Below are positions 13,241 through 22,827 of a stretch of 24,925 nucleotides of DNA, in pieces (position 1 is the stretch's first letter; each line of letters begins with the position of its first letter). This stretch comes from Flavobacteriales bacterium (GTDB taxonomy: Bacteria; Bacteroidota; Bacteroidia; Flavobacteriales; UA16). The stretch covers positions 1 through 24,925 of the forward strand of contig JAOIQU010000021.1 in NCBI GenBank assembly GCA_028141885.1, in the 5' to 3' direction. The position numbers and the translations under genes are program-made. The notes under the pieces were generated by a model. That model saw only the letters and a program-made list of their open reading frames with translations, was not told the DNA's origin and did not search any database.

Positions 13241-15688
13241 TTGCATGTCGAGAGCAATGTCCTCCTTGAGCGCACACCCTTTCACCGATCTCTCGTCGAC
13301 TCACCTGTTTTGCGTCTCCCAAAGACTTTCACGTATGCACCTCTTCACGGCTGTTTGGGCCTGTGCTGGGGAGTGATTGCCATTTTGGGTTTGACGGTTG
13401 GTTTGTCTGCTTGTCAGGAAGCCACAAGGACAAAAGCGGTGCTTGACGATGAACTGGAAACGTTTCGGGGGTCGGACAAAGTTGAGCGGCTTTTGGCCAG
13501 CATGACCCTTGAGGACAAGGTGGGTGAAATGACCCAGCTGACGTTGGACATGCTTTGTGTGGAGGACTCGGCCAAGACCAGGAAAAATAAAGTCGTTCTC
13601 GATGAGCCTCACCGACTTGATGAGAACAAATTGGATGCCGCATTTGACGGCGGTCGAATTGGCAGTGTCTTGAATTGTGGAGGCCACGCTTACCCTACGG
13701 AACAATGGCGCCAGCTTGTGTCCGGAATTCACGAATCAAGCATGAGTGCCAAAGGTTTTCCAACGTTGTATGGTATTGACGCTATTCACGGCGCAACCTA
13801 TACTTCTGGTGCAGCACTGGGTCCGCAACAAATCGCTTTGGCCGCCACGTGGGACACGTCGCTCGTTCGAAAAATGGCGGAAGGCACGGCTCGTGAAATC
13901 GTGGCTTGTGGCATTCCATGGAACTTTGCACCGGTTCTGGATGTGGGGAGAGACCCTCGTTGGCCGCGGTTTTGGGAGACCTTCGGTGAAGATGTCAAAT
14001 TGGTAGGGGACATGGGCGCAGCGATGGTCCGTGGTTTTCAAGAGGGCCCAGTCACAGTGGCGTCTACGTTGAAGCACTACATGGGGTACAGCATGCCGTG
14101 GAGCGGGAAAGACAGAACGCCAGCCTACGTTCCAGAGCGTCAACTACGCGAGATCTTTCTCCCACCTTTCGCCCAGGCGATTGAAGCAGGAGCAATGACT
14201 GTGATGGTCAACAGTGGCGAAATGAATGGCATTCCCACGCACGTCAATCGATTTGTGTTGACGGACATTTTAAGGGGGGAGTTGGGTTTTGAGGGGCTGG
14301 TGTTGACCGATTGGGAGGACATCAAATATTTGGTCAAGCGCCATAGGGTTGCGGCCACGTATAAGGAAGCGATTCGGATGGCCATCACTGCCGGCATCGA
14401 CATGAGCATGGTACCTCAAGACTTAAAATTCCCGGTTTTGCTGAAAGAGTTGGTGGAAGAAGGCCAAATCACTGAAAGTCGCATTGACTTGAGTGTCCGT
14501 CGCATTCTCTCGGTCAAAGAAAAACTCGGTCTTCTTGAGGAAGGTGGCGCCGAACTCGCTCCTGCGTTGACCTCTTCGGAGCGCGAAGGACTCGCGGGGC
14601 CTGCGGCTCGTGCCGCCTTGGAATGCATCACGGTACTGAAAAACGAAGGCACCCACGCAGTCTACCCTGAAGAGCCCGTCTTGCCCATTGAAGGCACAGG
14701 AAACATTTTTGTTTCTGGACCTACAGCGAATTCGCTCAACGCCCTCAACGGTGGGTGGTCGGGGACTTGGCAGGGCAAAAATCCTTTGTACAACAATCCG
14801 GGTAGATTGACCGCAGTAGAGGGGTTGCGAGAGGAGTTTGGTCTTGAACGAGTTGTTTTTGAAGAGCTTACTTCCATGGAGTTCACCGACGCTGATGTTC
14901 GTCGAGTGGTCAAATCCCTTCAGCGGAGCCAACCTGAGGTGGCCATTCTTTTCCTCGGTGAGATGCCTTACACAGAAGTGGCTGGTGACATCGGTGACCT
15001 TCGGTTGCCCGACAACCAGCTCGCTCTTGTTCGTGCAGTTGCTGAAACTGGAACCCAAATTGTGGGTGTATTCGTTGAAGGAAGGCCCCGTACGTTTTCT
15101 CAGGTTGAAGGAGAATTGGATGCAGTGGTCATGGCTTATCTCCCTGGAGATTTTGGGGCGAAGGCCATTGCCCAAGTGCTCAGTGGGGCGTTCAATCCTT
15201 CTGGTCGTTTGCCATTCACTTGGCCACGCGACGCGTCCTGCCACGTCACCTACGACCGCAAGGGAACGGAAAACGTCCACTTCAAGCCCAAAAAAAATGC
15301 ATTCCAGCCGCAATATCCATTCGGTCATGGGTTGAGCTACAGCGAAGTCGTCACCACAGGCATTCGGATCCTCAACGAGGGTGCGGTTGTCGTTGGGGAT
15401 GACCTGCGTGTCGAAGTCACCCTTGAGAACACGGGGAATCGAACGTCGACCGAGGTCGTCATCCTCTTTGCACAAGACCGAGTGGCATCCATCACGCCCA
15501 GCGTGGACAAGCTCAAGGCCTACAAGCGGGTCTTTGTGGACGCCGGTGCAACAAAAACCGTCGAACTCAGCGTCCCGACAGCAGACCTGGGTTTCATAGG
15601 CCTCGACCACACCTATGTTGTGGAGCCTGGCGTGTTTGGCCTTCGGGTGAAGGACCAGACCACTGAATTTGAATTGAAAACAAACTAA
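13241..15688 (+). CDS. GH3 family beta-glucosidase-like lipoprotein
   Basis: 815-residue glycoside hydrolase family 3 enzyme, a retaining exo-acting beta-glucosidase or exo-beta-glucanase. A hydrophobic segment ending VGLSAC (Cys58) looks like a lipobox, but the 40-odd residues before it are unusually long. The real start could be a TTG or GTG further in; no other in-frame ATG exists there. GH3 N-domain (about 75-430): DKVGEMTQLTLD (92-103), GFPTLYGIDAIHGATY (172-187), NFAPVLDVGRDPRWPRFWET (228-247), STLKHYMGYS (275-284) and GLVLTDWEDI (352-361), where Asp357 is the expected nucleophile. GH3 C-domain: FLGEMPYTEVAGDIGDL (571-587), with Glu579 a candidate acid/base. An FnIII-like domain closes the protein (about 705-815). 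As the first gene of the locus it should release glucose from imported or surface oligosaccharides; the GH16 partner suggests beta-1,3-glucan. Confidence 0.9.
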   Translation: MHVESNVLLERTPFHRSLVDSPVLRLPKTFTYAPLHGCLGLCWGVIAILGLTVGLSACQEATRTKAVLDDELETFRGSDKVERLLASMTLEDKVGEMTQLTLDMLCVEDSAKTRKNKVVLDEPHRLDENKLDAAFDGGRIGSVLNCGGHAYPTEQWRQLVSGIHESSMSAKGFPTLYGIDAIHGATYTSGAALGPQQIALAATWDTSLVRKMAEGTAREIVACGIPWNFAPVLDVGRDPRWPRFWETFGEDVKLVGDMGAAMVRGFQEGPVTVASTLKHYMGYSMPWSGKDRTPAYVPERQLREIFLPPFAQAIEAGAMTVMVNSGEMNGIPTHVNRFVLTDILRGELGFEGLVLTDWEDIKYLVKRHRVAATYKEAIRMAITAGIDMSMVPQDLKFPVLLKELVEEGQITESRIDLSVRRILSVKEKLGLLEEGGAELAPALTSSEREGLAGPAARAALECITVLKNEGTHAVYPEEPVLPIEGTGNIFVSGPTANSLNALNGGWSGTWQGKNPLYNNPGRLTAVEGLREEFGLERVVFEELTSMEFTDADVRRVVKSLQRSQPEVAILFLGEMPYTEVAGDIGDLRLPDNQLALVRAVAETGTQIVGVFVEGRPRTFSQVEGELDAVVMAYLPGDFGAKAIAQVLSGAFNPSGRLPFTWPRDASCHVTYDRKGTENVHFKPKKNAFQPQYPFGHGLSYSEVVTTGIRILNEGAVVVGDDLRVEVTLENTGNRTSTEVVILFAQDRVASITPSVDKLKAYKRVFVDAGATKTVELSVPTADLGFIGLDHTYVVEPGVFGLRVKDQTTEFELKTN

Positions 15689-15696
15689 TACATCTC

Positions 15697-17361
15697 ATGA
15701 AACATCTGCTTTCTCTCACGGCAGTTGCCCTCCTCGCTTGGAGCACCCAAGCCCAAACCACGTTCAACGTCGACATGGCGTGCGCTCCTGAATTTGACAA
15801 TGTGTTTGTCACAGGACCTTGGTGCGGATGGTGTGCAAACGACGTTTACAACACCATGACCGACCCAGACGGCGACGGCATTTACACCGTGACTCTCGAC
15901 ACCACCGTCACGGGTTTGATAGAGTACAAGTACGCCATCAACGGTTTTGAAGGTCAGGAAAACTTGGTCAATGACATGTTGAATGGAGCGTCCTGTGCTC
16001 CGATTACAGATTTCAACGCTTATGCCAATCGGACCATTGAGGAGGGCTCGGTTGCAACCGACACTTACGGCACTTGTGATGGGATTTGCAACGATGAGGC
16101 TCCAACCATGGTGACCTTCCGAGTGGACATGTCGGAGTACACGGGATCTGCAAATGCTTCAGACGTGACGTGGAACAGCGAAACCAACGGTTGGTGCGGT
16201 GCATGCGCCCCAATGAACGACGAAGGAAATGGCATTTTTGAGTTGACAGTTCCATTGACCGGAGACACTGTGGAATACAAATTCAGCATCGGTAATTGGG
16301 TAGATCAAGAGGATTTAGCTGAAGGTGCAGCCTGCGCCCTTACAACTTACGATGAAGGTGCACCCAATGGATGTTGCTATGTAAATCGTTTCGTCGTTCT
16401 CACTGGTGAAACCGCCATTGATATGCCGGTTGTCTGCTGGGGCTCTTGCGAAGCTTGTGGGTTTGTACCAACACCTGGTTGCACGGACGAAGAAGCTTGC
16501 AATTACAGTGCGGATGCGACAGAAGATGATGAATCTTGTGAGTACGACTCCTGTGCAGGATGCACGGATGCATTGGCTTGCAACTACGATGAGACAGCTT
16601 TGATTGACAATGGTTCTTGTGAATATGGAGCCCAGCTCACATTTGGCTTTGACGTTTTGGATGCGTTGTGTCACGACGGTCAGGGTTCGTTCGCCCTGGA
16701 TTCGGCCACGGTGGCCTTGGGTGACACCACAGGAATCACCTTCTCCATAGATACGCTTGCCTTGGGGGCAGACACCTTGACCCTCGCTCCGGGTTCTTAC
16801 ACCTTGATTGGCACCGACGCTGAGGGGTGCTCTAGCGACACCACGTTCGTGATCTCTGCGCCTGACACCCTCGAGGTGAGCGTGACTGTGGTCATGGAGG
16901 CGACGCCTGACATGGCTGACGGTCAAGCCGAAGCGACCGTGACTGGGGGCACGCCTGGGTACGAATTGTTGTGGAACAACATGACTGGAATGTCTGTGGA
17001 CCCCGATTCACTTGCTGGAGGACTTTACACGGTGGTCGCCACCGACTCCTTGGGTTGCTCTGCCACGGCAAGCTTCACCATGACTGTGTCTGAAGTGGAT
17101 GGACTTGGCGAAGTGGACGTGTTGGAAGGGGCGTTGTTCCCTGTTCCCGTGGGCGACGAATTGAACGTCCGTTTGGCGACGCCTCTCAATGGTGACGCTC
17201 AGGTCGACGTTCGTGACGCCCAAGGACGCTTGATTGCGCGCACTCAAATGCGCAAGTTTGACCAAAACTTGACGTTGGGTGCCACTTCATGGAACTCAGG
17301 CATCTACACCCTTCAACTGACAACCAAGGAAGCGATTGCTTCGTGGAAATTCGTGAAATGA
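15697..17361 (+). CDS. T9SS-secreted multi-module putative glycan-binding protein
   Basis: 554 residues, no catalytic domain recognised. Residues 1-20 are a signal peptide (ends TQAQ). Two related beta-sandwich modules follow, at about 21-131 and 137-254. Each opens with FxVDM, carries a WCGxCA motif (42-47 and 167-172), then DGDGIYTVTL or EGNGIFELTV, an EYKYAING or EYKFSIGN strand, and QENL or QEDL. They resemble E-set/starch-binding-like folds, but I cannot name a CAZy family. Next come two Cys-rich 'GCTD..ACNY' repeats (261-283, 289-310), two SprB-like repeats (about 311-389 and 392-464; for example GGTPGYELLWNN), and a T9SS sorting domain (472-554, ending ASWKFVK). It lies 8 nt after GH3 and overlaps SusC in ATGA, so it is part of the operon. 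It is probably a cell-surface or released protein that binds the same glycan; binding is inferred from context and fold, not shown. Confidence 0.88.
   Translation: MKHLLSLTAVALLAWSTQAQTTFNVDMACAPEFDNVFVTGPWCGWCANDVYNTMTDPDGDGIYTVTLDTTVTGLIEYKYAINGFEGQENLVNDMLNGASCAPITDFNAYANRTIEEGSVATDTYGTCDGICNDEAPTMVTFRVDMSEYTGSANASDVTWNSETNGWCGACAPMNDEGNGIFELTVPLTGDTVEYKFSIGNWVDQEDLAEGAACALTTYDEGAPNGCCYVNRFVVLTGETAIDMPVVCWGSCEACGFVPTPGCTDEEACNYSADATEDDESCEYDSCAGCTDALACNYDETALIDNGSCEYGAQLTFGFDVLDALCHDGQGSFALDSATVALGDTTGITFSIDTLALGADTLTLAPGSYTLIGTDAEGCSSDTTFVISAPDTLEVSVTVVMEATPDMADGQAEATVTGGTPGYELLWNNMTGMSVDPDSLAGGLYTVVATDSLGCSATASFTMTVSEVDGLGEVDVLEGALFPVPVGDELNVRLATPLNGDAQVDVRDAQGRLIARTQMRKFDQNLTLGATSWNSGIYTLQLTTKEAIASWKFVK
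16477..16626 (+). repeat. Two Cys-rich GCTD/ACNY tandem protein repeats
   Basis: Bases 16477-16545 and 16561-16626 encode two units of the pattern GCTD.xACNY(n)..CEY, separated by DSCAG. Each has three cysteines and an acidic patch (ATEDDESCEY, ALIDNGSCEY). Such units are frequent linkers ahead of T9SS sorting domains in marine Bacteroidota; a Ca2+-binding or disulfide-stapled role is a guess. Confidence 0.8.
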
Positions 17362-20300
17362 CCTTACGCAACGCCTTGATCGCAACCCTGTTTTTGCTCT
17401 TCGGTGCGAGTTCAGGGATGTGGTCTCAAACGATCTCAGTGGGTGGAACCGTCGTCGACGGAGACATGCCGCTGCCAGGGGTTTCGGTCACCGTCAAAGG
17501 CTCTTACGCCGGGACGGCCACCGACCTCGATGGAAAATTTGCCCTGACCGCAGAGTCCGGGGCGACTTTGGTGTTTTCGTACATCGGCTACCTCCGTCAG
17601 GAGTTGACCGTCACGAATACCGTCTCGGACTTGACTGTGACCTTGAAGCCTGACGTGGCTGGCTTGGAAGAAGCCGTCGTCATCGGCTACGGAAACCAGC
17701 AGCGAAGCAAAATTTCAGGGGCTGTGACCACGGTGGACATCAAAGAAGCCACCAGCATCCCTGTTCTGAGGACGGAACAGGCGTTGCAAGGACGTGCGGC
17801 CGGGGTGCAGGTGACTCAAAACTCGGGTCAGCCCGGGTCGACGCAGACCATCCGGATTCGCGGTTTGGGCTCCATCAATAACTCGGATCCCTTGTTCATC
17901 GTTGACGGCATCCCTTCTGGAGGCATCGACTATTTGAACCCTTCGGACATCGAGAGCATCAGCATCTTGAAGGACGCGGCGTCTACCGCCATTTACGGTG
18001 CACGTGGAGCCAATGGCGTGGTGTTGATCATCACCAAAAAAGGCTCGCGAGGCAGCAAGGCGACGCTCACCTACGACAGCTACGTCGGCATTCAAGAACC
18101 CTGGAAGTACATGGCGCTGTTGAATGCGGAAGAGTACGCAACGCTTATGAACGAGAGCCGCGCAGCGGCAGGTTTGTCCGTGCTGCCAGGTTTAGAAAAT
18201 CCAAGCGCCCTCGGACAGGGAACCAACTGGCAGGACGCCATGTTCCAACGTGCGCCGATGTCCAACCACAGCGTGTTGTACACCAACGGCACCGAGACTT
18301 CGAGCATTGCGATGGGCGCAAGCCACTTCTCTCAGGACGGCATCATTGGCGGGGAAAAGGGACGCTTTGAGCGGACCACCTTCCGTGTCAATGCGGAGCA
18401 GCAGGCGGGCGACCGTTTCAAGGTGGGACAAAACGTCACCTTCACCAACATCAAGCGCAGCGCGCTTGCGGTGAATAATGAATTTGCCACGCCTGTCGTG
18501 CGTGCGTTGAACATGGACCCAACCACGCCAGTGACTCGCCCAGACGGCTCATATGCGTACACCAACTACATCGACAGCGACATTGTCAACCCCATCAACC
18601 AAATCGACCAGACCCACGACAACTGGACCACGAACCGTTTTGTGGGGAACGTCTTCGGCGAAGTGGACGTGTTGCCCAATTTGAAGTTCCGTTCGTCGGT
18701 GAACGTGGATCTGTCGTTGGGTTCACAACAAATTTTCTACCCGGCTTACGATTTGGCCTTGTTCCCGGGAGACCCCAATCGACCCGCAGCAGAAGTCAGT
18801 GAGGTCAACTCATTGGTCCGCGCTGAGAACAAATGGTCTTCGTGGCAGTGGGAGAACACGTTGACGTATTCTCATGAGTTTGAAAACGAGGATAAAATCC
18901 AGGTCATCGCCGGCTACTCAGCCCTCGAATCACGCGCCACGAGCATCACGGCGTCACGGGACAGCTTGGCCACGAACAGCCCTGACTTTGCGTTTTTGAG
19001 CAACAGCTTGAACGTGGAACCCCAAATCCCACGGGCCAGCGACGGCATCTCCGAAACCGCGTGGATTGGTCAGTTCGTGCGTGCGACGTACGACATTGGC
19101 AACCAGTGGTCACTCATGGGGACGCTTCGCTACGACGGTTCATCGCGCTTTGGCTTGAACAACCGATTCGGCATGTTCCCGTCGTTCTCGGCGGCTTGGA
19201 ATTTGACTGAGCGTCCGTGGTTTGACGAAAAGGACTGGATCGATTTCTTCAAGGTGCGCGGAAGCTGGGGTCGTAATGGCAACGCCGAGATTGGCGACTA
19301 CGCCTACAATCCCGTCATTGTCAACGGACTGAACTACACCTTTGGCAGCGAGCAAACGCCGGTCATCGGTTCTGGTCCAGTGGCCATCGCCAACCCCGAT
19401 TTGAAGTGGGAGACAGGTGAGCAAATCAACTTCGGTGTGGACGCCGACTTCTTGGACGGTCGCTGGAACCTCATCTTCGACATCTACGAGAAGAACACCC
19501 TCGACATGTTGGCCTACGTGCCCAACCCTGGAACCTCAGGATTGGAGCCAGGTCCCACCAACGTCGCGTCGGCCCGCAACCGCGGTGCGGAATTGGCCAT
19601 CGGTTACCAAGGCGGAGAGGGTGACTTCACCTACAACCTAAACGGAAACATCTCGACGTACAAGAACGAAGTCACCGACCTCGGGGCTCCCGTGGACAGC
19701 TTGAACCAGCCCATCTTCACGGGCAACGTGTTTGGCTCGGGCGACTTTGTGGCCATCACGGACATCGGTTTGCCGATCGCCACGTTCTGGGGCTTCGAAA
19801 CCAACGGCATTTACCAAACCGACGAGGAGGCCATGGCCGACACCGCCCAAGCCAATGCGGTTGCGGGTGACGTCAACTTCGTGGACCAAAACGGCGACGG
19901 TGTCATCAACAACGAAGACAAGGTCGTTATCGGAAACCCTCATCCAGATTTTACCTATGGATTCACGGCAGGGGCGAAGTACAAGAATTTCGACTTCAAC
20001 TTGTTTTTGCAGGGCAGCCACGGCAACGACATCTACCAAGGGATGTTCCGTTACGACCTCAACACGACCAACTTGCCCATTGCGGCGTTGGATCGCTGGA
20101 CAGGAGAGGGTTCGACCAACGAAACGCCACGTATCACCCACTCCGACCTCAACCAGAACAACCGCGTGTCTGACCGCTTCATCGAGGATGGTTCATACTT
20201 GCGGGTGAAGTCGCTGATGGTGGGATACACCTTGCCGTCTGAAATGCTTGAGCGTGTCGGCATTAGCAAATTCCGCATCTACGCCAGCGCAAACAACTTG

Positions 20301-20429
20301 TACACGTTCACCAAATACTCAGGCTTGGATCCAGAGATTGGAACCCGCGGCACGCTCGAGATTGGAATCGACCGCGGCTTCTATCCATCTCCACGGATTT
20401 ACAACCTGGGCATCAACGTTACTTTTTGA
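17358..20429 (+). CDS. susC: SusC/RagA-family TonB-linked outer-membrane glycan importer
   Basis: 1023-residue SusC-type TonB-dependent transporter that imports oligosaccharides together with a SusD lid. Residues 1-24 are a signal peptide (MTLRNALIATLFLLFGASSG, ending WSQ). Residues about 26-98 form the CarboxypepD-like regulatory domain (ISVGGTVVDGDMPLPGVSVTV, then FSYIGY). The SusC signature EEAVVIGYGNQQRSKISGAV occupies 104-123, followed by the plug: LQGRAAGVQV, TIRIRGLGSINNSDPLFIVD, and ISILKDAASTAIYGARGANGV at about 201-221. The remainder is a barrel, with a Ca-loop-like DQNGDGVINNEDKV in the C-terminal third and a final aromatic strand (YNLGINVTF). ATG 17358 overlaps the upstream stop (ATGA); the frame extends to 17289, but that start gives no signal peptide. 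SusD begins on the last base of its stop codon. Confidence 0.96.
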   Translation: MTLRNALIATLFLLFGASSGMWSQTISVGGTVVDGDMPLPGVSVTVKGSYAGTATDLDGKFALTAESGATLVFSYIGYLRQELTVTNTVSDLTVTLKPDVAGLEEAVVIGYGNQQRSKISGAVTTVDIKEATSIPVLRTEQALQGRAAGVQVTQNSGQPGSTQTIRIRGLGSINNSDPLFIVDGIPSGGIDYLNPSDIESISILKDAASTAIYGARGANGVVLIITKKGSRGSKATLTYDSYVGIQEPWKYMALLNAEEYATLMNESRAAAGLSVLPGLENPSALGQGTNWQDAMFQRAPMSNHSVLYTNGTETSSIAMGASHFSQDGIIGGEKGRFERTTFRVNAEQQAGDRFKVGQNVTFTNIKRSALAVNNEFATPVVRALNMDPTTPVTRPDGSYAYTNYIDSDIVNPINQIDQTHDNWTTNRFVGNVFGEVDVLPNLKFRSSVNVDLSLGSQQIFYPAYDLALFPGDPNRPAAEVSEVNSLVRAENKWSSWQWENTLTYSHEFENEDKIQVIAGYSALESRATSITASRDSLATNSPDFAFLSNSLNVEPQIPRASDGISETAWIGQFVRATYDIGNQWSLMGTLRYDGSSRFGLNNRFGMFPSFSAAWNLTERPWFDEKDWIDFFKVRGSWGRNGNAEIGDYAYNPVIVNGLNYTFGSEQTPVIGSGPVAIANPDLKWETGEQINFGVDADFLDGRWNLIFDIYEKNTLDMLAYVPNPGTSGLEPGPTNVASARNRGAELAIGYQGGEGDFTYNLNGNISTYKNEVTDLGAPVDSLNQPIFTGNVFGSGDFVAITDIGLPIATFWGFETNGIYQTDEEAMADTAQANAVAGDVNFVDQNGDGVINNEDKVVIGNPHPDFTYGFTAGAKYKNFDFNLFLQGSHGNDIYQGMFRYDLNTTNLPIAALDRWTGEGSTNETPRITHSDLNQNNRVSDRFIEDGSYLRVKSLMVGYTLPSEMLERVGISKFRIYASANNLYTFTKYSGLDPEIGTRGTLEIGIDRGFYPSPRIYNLGINVTF

Positions 20430-21961
20430 TGAAACACATCCCAATTCCTTCAACATTGGGCCTCGTGGCCATGTCAGCACTTCTGCTGATTGCCACGGGA
20501 TGCTCCAAGGACTTCTTGGACAGAGACCCGTACATCGGAAGCTCTGCAGGAAACTTCTACCAAACGGCTGAAGATGCAGAAGCGGCCACCATCGCATGTT
20601 ACGCTCCGCTTCAAGTGGAAATTTCCGACGGCGCACACTTCCGCTGGTACTTTGGTGACATCGTCAGTGACGATGCCGACAAAGGTGGCTCTGGAGACAC
20701 CGACGAGCCCGACTTGCTTGAATTTGAGTCGTTCTTCGGCGATCCGTCGAGTGGCATTGTGCTCGGCGAATGGAAAACCGCTTACAAGGGCATCACCTAT
20801 TGCAACCTTGCCCTCGAGAACATTCCAGGTGTCGACATGGATGAACTCGAGAAGAACGCCTTGTTGGGTGAGGCGCAGTTCTTGCGGGCTTACTGGTACT
20901 TTAACCTGGTGACCACGTTTGGGCGAGTCCCTCTGGTCACTCGTACACTTGCGCCTTCGGAATACGCTCAGCCTCAAGCAGAGACGGATGCGATTTGGGC
21001 CCAAATCGTGGCAGACCTCGAGGAGGCCTCGGCCAACCTGCCTGAAAAGAGTGCCTACAGCACCGCTGAGACGGGGCGTGCGACGCGTGGCGCTGCCAAT
21101 GCGCTCCTCGCAAAGGCACACCTCTACCAGGGCAACTGGGCCGAGTGCCGCGCCCGTTGCGAAGACGTGGTGAACTCGGGGGAGTACTTCCTCGACCCCA
21201 ACTACGGGGGCATCTTCACCGAAGCGGGTGAAAACGGTCCTGGCAGCATTTGGGAAATCCAGTACGCCAACAACACGGGCGGTAACTGGGGTGCACAATT
21301 CTGGAGTGACGGTTCTTACACCAACGTGTTCCAGCGTGCTCGCGGCACCTTCAGCGGCTACGGTTTCAACCTGCCGACCCAAGATTTTGTTGATGAGTTT
21401 GAGGTTTGGGAGGAGCAAATCGGCCCAGACTTGATCGAAAAGACGGATCCTCGTCTCGGCTACACCGTTTACAAACTCGGCGACAACGCTTCGGATTGGG
21501 GCGAAATCACAGAGGACGCCACAGGCGCACCCCATCCGTACTACGCGCGCAAGTACTTCAATCCAGCCTCGGAGTTGGCGCCCTTCGGCGATCCCAACCC
21601 CAATGGCGGGTCGAACGACCGCGTGATTCGTTACGCCGACGTGTTGTTGATGCATGCCGAGGCGTGCAACCGCTCCGGAGACGACGCCACGGCGATTGCG
21701 TCGTTGAACTTGGTTCGTTCACGCGCGACCGTTCCCGCAGTGGATGGCCTTGCAGGCCAAACCTTGCTCAACGCCATTTGGCATGAACGTCGCGTCGAAT
21801 TGGGATTGGAAGGTCACCGGTTCTTTGACCTCGTTCGTCAGGGACGGGCCGCGCAATTGTTGGATGGCTTTGTGCCTGGCAAAAGCGAGTTGTTTCCGAT
21901 TCCAACGGCTGAGATCACTTTGTCCAACGGTCAGTTGACCCAAAACCCTGGCTACGAATGA
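20429..21961 (+). CDS. susD: SusD/RagB-family surface glycan-binding lipoprotein
   Basis: 510-residue surface lipoprotein that closes over SusC and captures oligosaccharide. The lipoprotein signal ends LIATGC (Cys25), followed by SKDFLDRDP, the typical SusD N-terminus. The helical TPR-like core includes LLGEAQFLRAYWYFNLVTTFGRVPLVT (about 151-177) and RGAANALLAKAHLYQGNWAECRARCEDVV (about 224-252). The C-terminal SusD domain has VIRYADVLLMHAEACNR, LNLVRSRA, and WHERRVELGLEGHRFFDLVRQG, ending FPIPTAEITLSNGQLTQNPGY, the standard SusD closing motif. Start: ATG 20429 shares its A with the SusC stop (TGATG); the TTG just upstream is unlikely. The stop overlaps the next ATG. Glycan-contact residues cannot be assigned by eye. 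Confidence 0.96.
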   Translation: MKHIPIPSTLGLVAMSALLLIATGCSKDFLDRDPYIGSSAGNFYQTAEDAEAATIACYAPLQVEISDGAHFRWYFGDIVSDDADKGGSGDTDEPDLLEFESFFGDPSSGIVLGEWKTAYKGITYCNLALENIPGVDMDELEKNALLGEAQFLRAYWYFNLVTTFGRVPLVTRTLAPSEYAQPQAETDAIWAQIVADLEEASANLPEKSAYSTAETGRATRGAANALLAKAHLYQGNWAECRARCEDVVNSGEYFLDPNYGGIFTEAGENGPGSIWEIQYANNTGGNWGAQFWSDGSYTNVFQRARGTFSGYGFNLPTQDFVDEFEVWEEQIGPDLIEKTDPRLGYTVYKLGDNASDWGEITEDATGAPHPYYARKYFNPASELAPFGDPNPNGGSNDRVIRYADVLLMHAEACNRSGDDATAIASLNLVRSRATVPAVDGLAGQTLLNAIWHERRVELGLEGHRFFDLVRQGRAAQLLDGFVPGKSELFPIPTAEITLSNGQLTQNPGYE

Positions 21962-22827
21962 ACCTCAAGCACATTTCTTTCTTTGCCGCCGTTGCGGCGA
22001 TTGGCCTGATGGGTTGCGACCCCTACATGGAAGACAGCCCAGGGCTGCCTGGCAAACCGACGGGCGATGCCATTTGGTATTTCCTCCCGGACACCGTTGA
22101 TGGTGCGGTGGGCATTGACTCCAACCGCATCGTGGTAGGGGCCGAAACCAGTGACGACGTGTTCATCCACCTTTGGGATTTCGGCAACGGATCCACAAGC
22201 AACGAACCCGTGGACACCATGACCTATTACGTTGAGGGCACCTATGGCATCTCTTACCAAGGGCATGCCGAAGGGGGCATGATCTTTTTTGACGACAGCG
22301 TCAAGATTGAGAAGACCCTCGAATTGCCATGTGAGGGCACCCTTGCTTTGTTGACGGGTTGCGACAACCCCAAAACGTGGAAGTTTGCTTCTGACGCGGG
22401 TGCCATTGCCATCGGTCCGGAGCCCGGCTCAACTGAGTGGTACGCGTCGCCCGCTGGGGCCCTGGTCGATTTCCAATACGACGACCGTTGGTCGTTGACG
22501 GAAGACGGAGAATTCCTCTACAACAACAACGGAGGTACGATGAATCCATTTGACGGGTACATCGAGACCCTGATGACGGTGGCTCCTTCTACCTACACGC
22601 TTGAATTGCAAGCGGGACCGAACGGTGAAGACCTGTTCACGGTCAACGGTTTGACCACGGAGGTCGCTGAGATTTGTGGTTGGATGGGTGTCTGGGACTC
22701 TGGTCCGACTTACACCATCACGGAAATCACAGAGGATCGTTTGGTGTTGAGCTCCTTGCAACAGCAGGGCGATTGCATCAACCCGGTTGGCAGTGGCTAC
22801 TTCACTTTGATTTTCGCAGCAGAATGA
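21958..22827 (+). CDS. PKD-domain surface glycan-binding lipoprotein (SGBP/SusE-like position)
   Basis: 289-residue lipoprotein; the signal ends GLMGC (Cys20). Residues about 33-120 form a PKD-type beta-sandwich, recognised by DVFIHLWDFGNGSTSNEPVD (68-87) and a YYVEGTYGISYQG strand. Residues about 128-289 form a second domain with LLTGCDNPKTWKF (131-143), AIAIGPEPGSTEWYASP (150-166), RWSLTEDGEFLYNNNG (177-192) and a final FTLIFAAE strand. This pairing of PKD with a 'KTW..(I/V)GP..GS.EW' domain is common in the gene after susD in marine beta-glucan loci, where it is thought to bind the polymer at the surface. It starts in an ATGA overlap with SusD and ends in one with GH16. Aromatic residues (Trp141, Trp161, Tyr162) could contact sugar; this is inference. 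Confidence 0.88.
   Translation: MNLKHISFFAAVAAIGLMGCDPYMEDSPGLPGKPTGDAIWYFLPDTVDGAVGIDSNRIVVGAETSDDVFIHLWDFGNGSTSNEPVDTMTYYVEGTYGISYQGHAEGGMIFFDDSVKIEKTLELPCEGTLALLTGCDNPKTWKFASDAGAIAIGPEPGSTEWYASPAGALVDFQYDDRWSLTEDGEFLYNNNGGTMNPFDGYIETLMTVAPSTYTLELQAGPNGEDLFTVNGLTTEVAEICGWMGVWDSGPTYTITEITEDRLVLSSLQQQGDCINPVGSGYFTLIFAAE

Noticed and set aside
13333..13371. ATG within the GH3 leader as an alternative start
   Set aside because: It is out of frame and stops after 12 codons (MHLFTAVWACAG then Glu and stop); it could at most be a tiny upstream ORF.
14423..15610. 395-residue open frame on the minus strand antisense to GH3
   Set aside because: The plus frame is a full GH3 enzyme with catalytic motifs; the antisense translation has no recognisable domain and odd composition. 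It is a GC-bias shadow.
16477..16626. CRISPR-like or DNA-level tandem repeat
   Set aside because: The repetition is at protein level only (GCTD/ACNY modules) with diverged codons and no spacer structure.
20474..21655. 393-residue open frame on the minus strand antisense to SusD
   Set aside because: SusD is unambiguous on the plus strand; the antisense product has no domain, signal peptide or sensible start.
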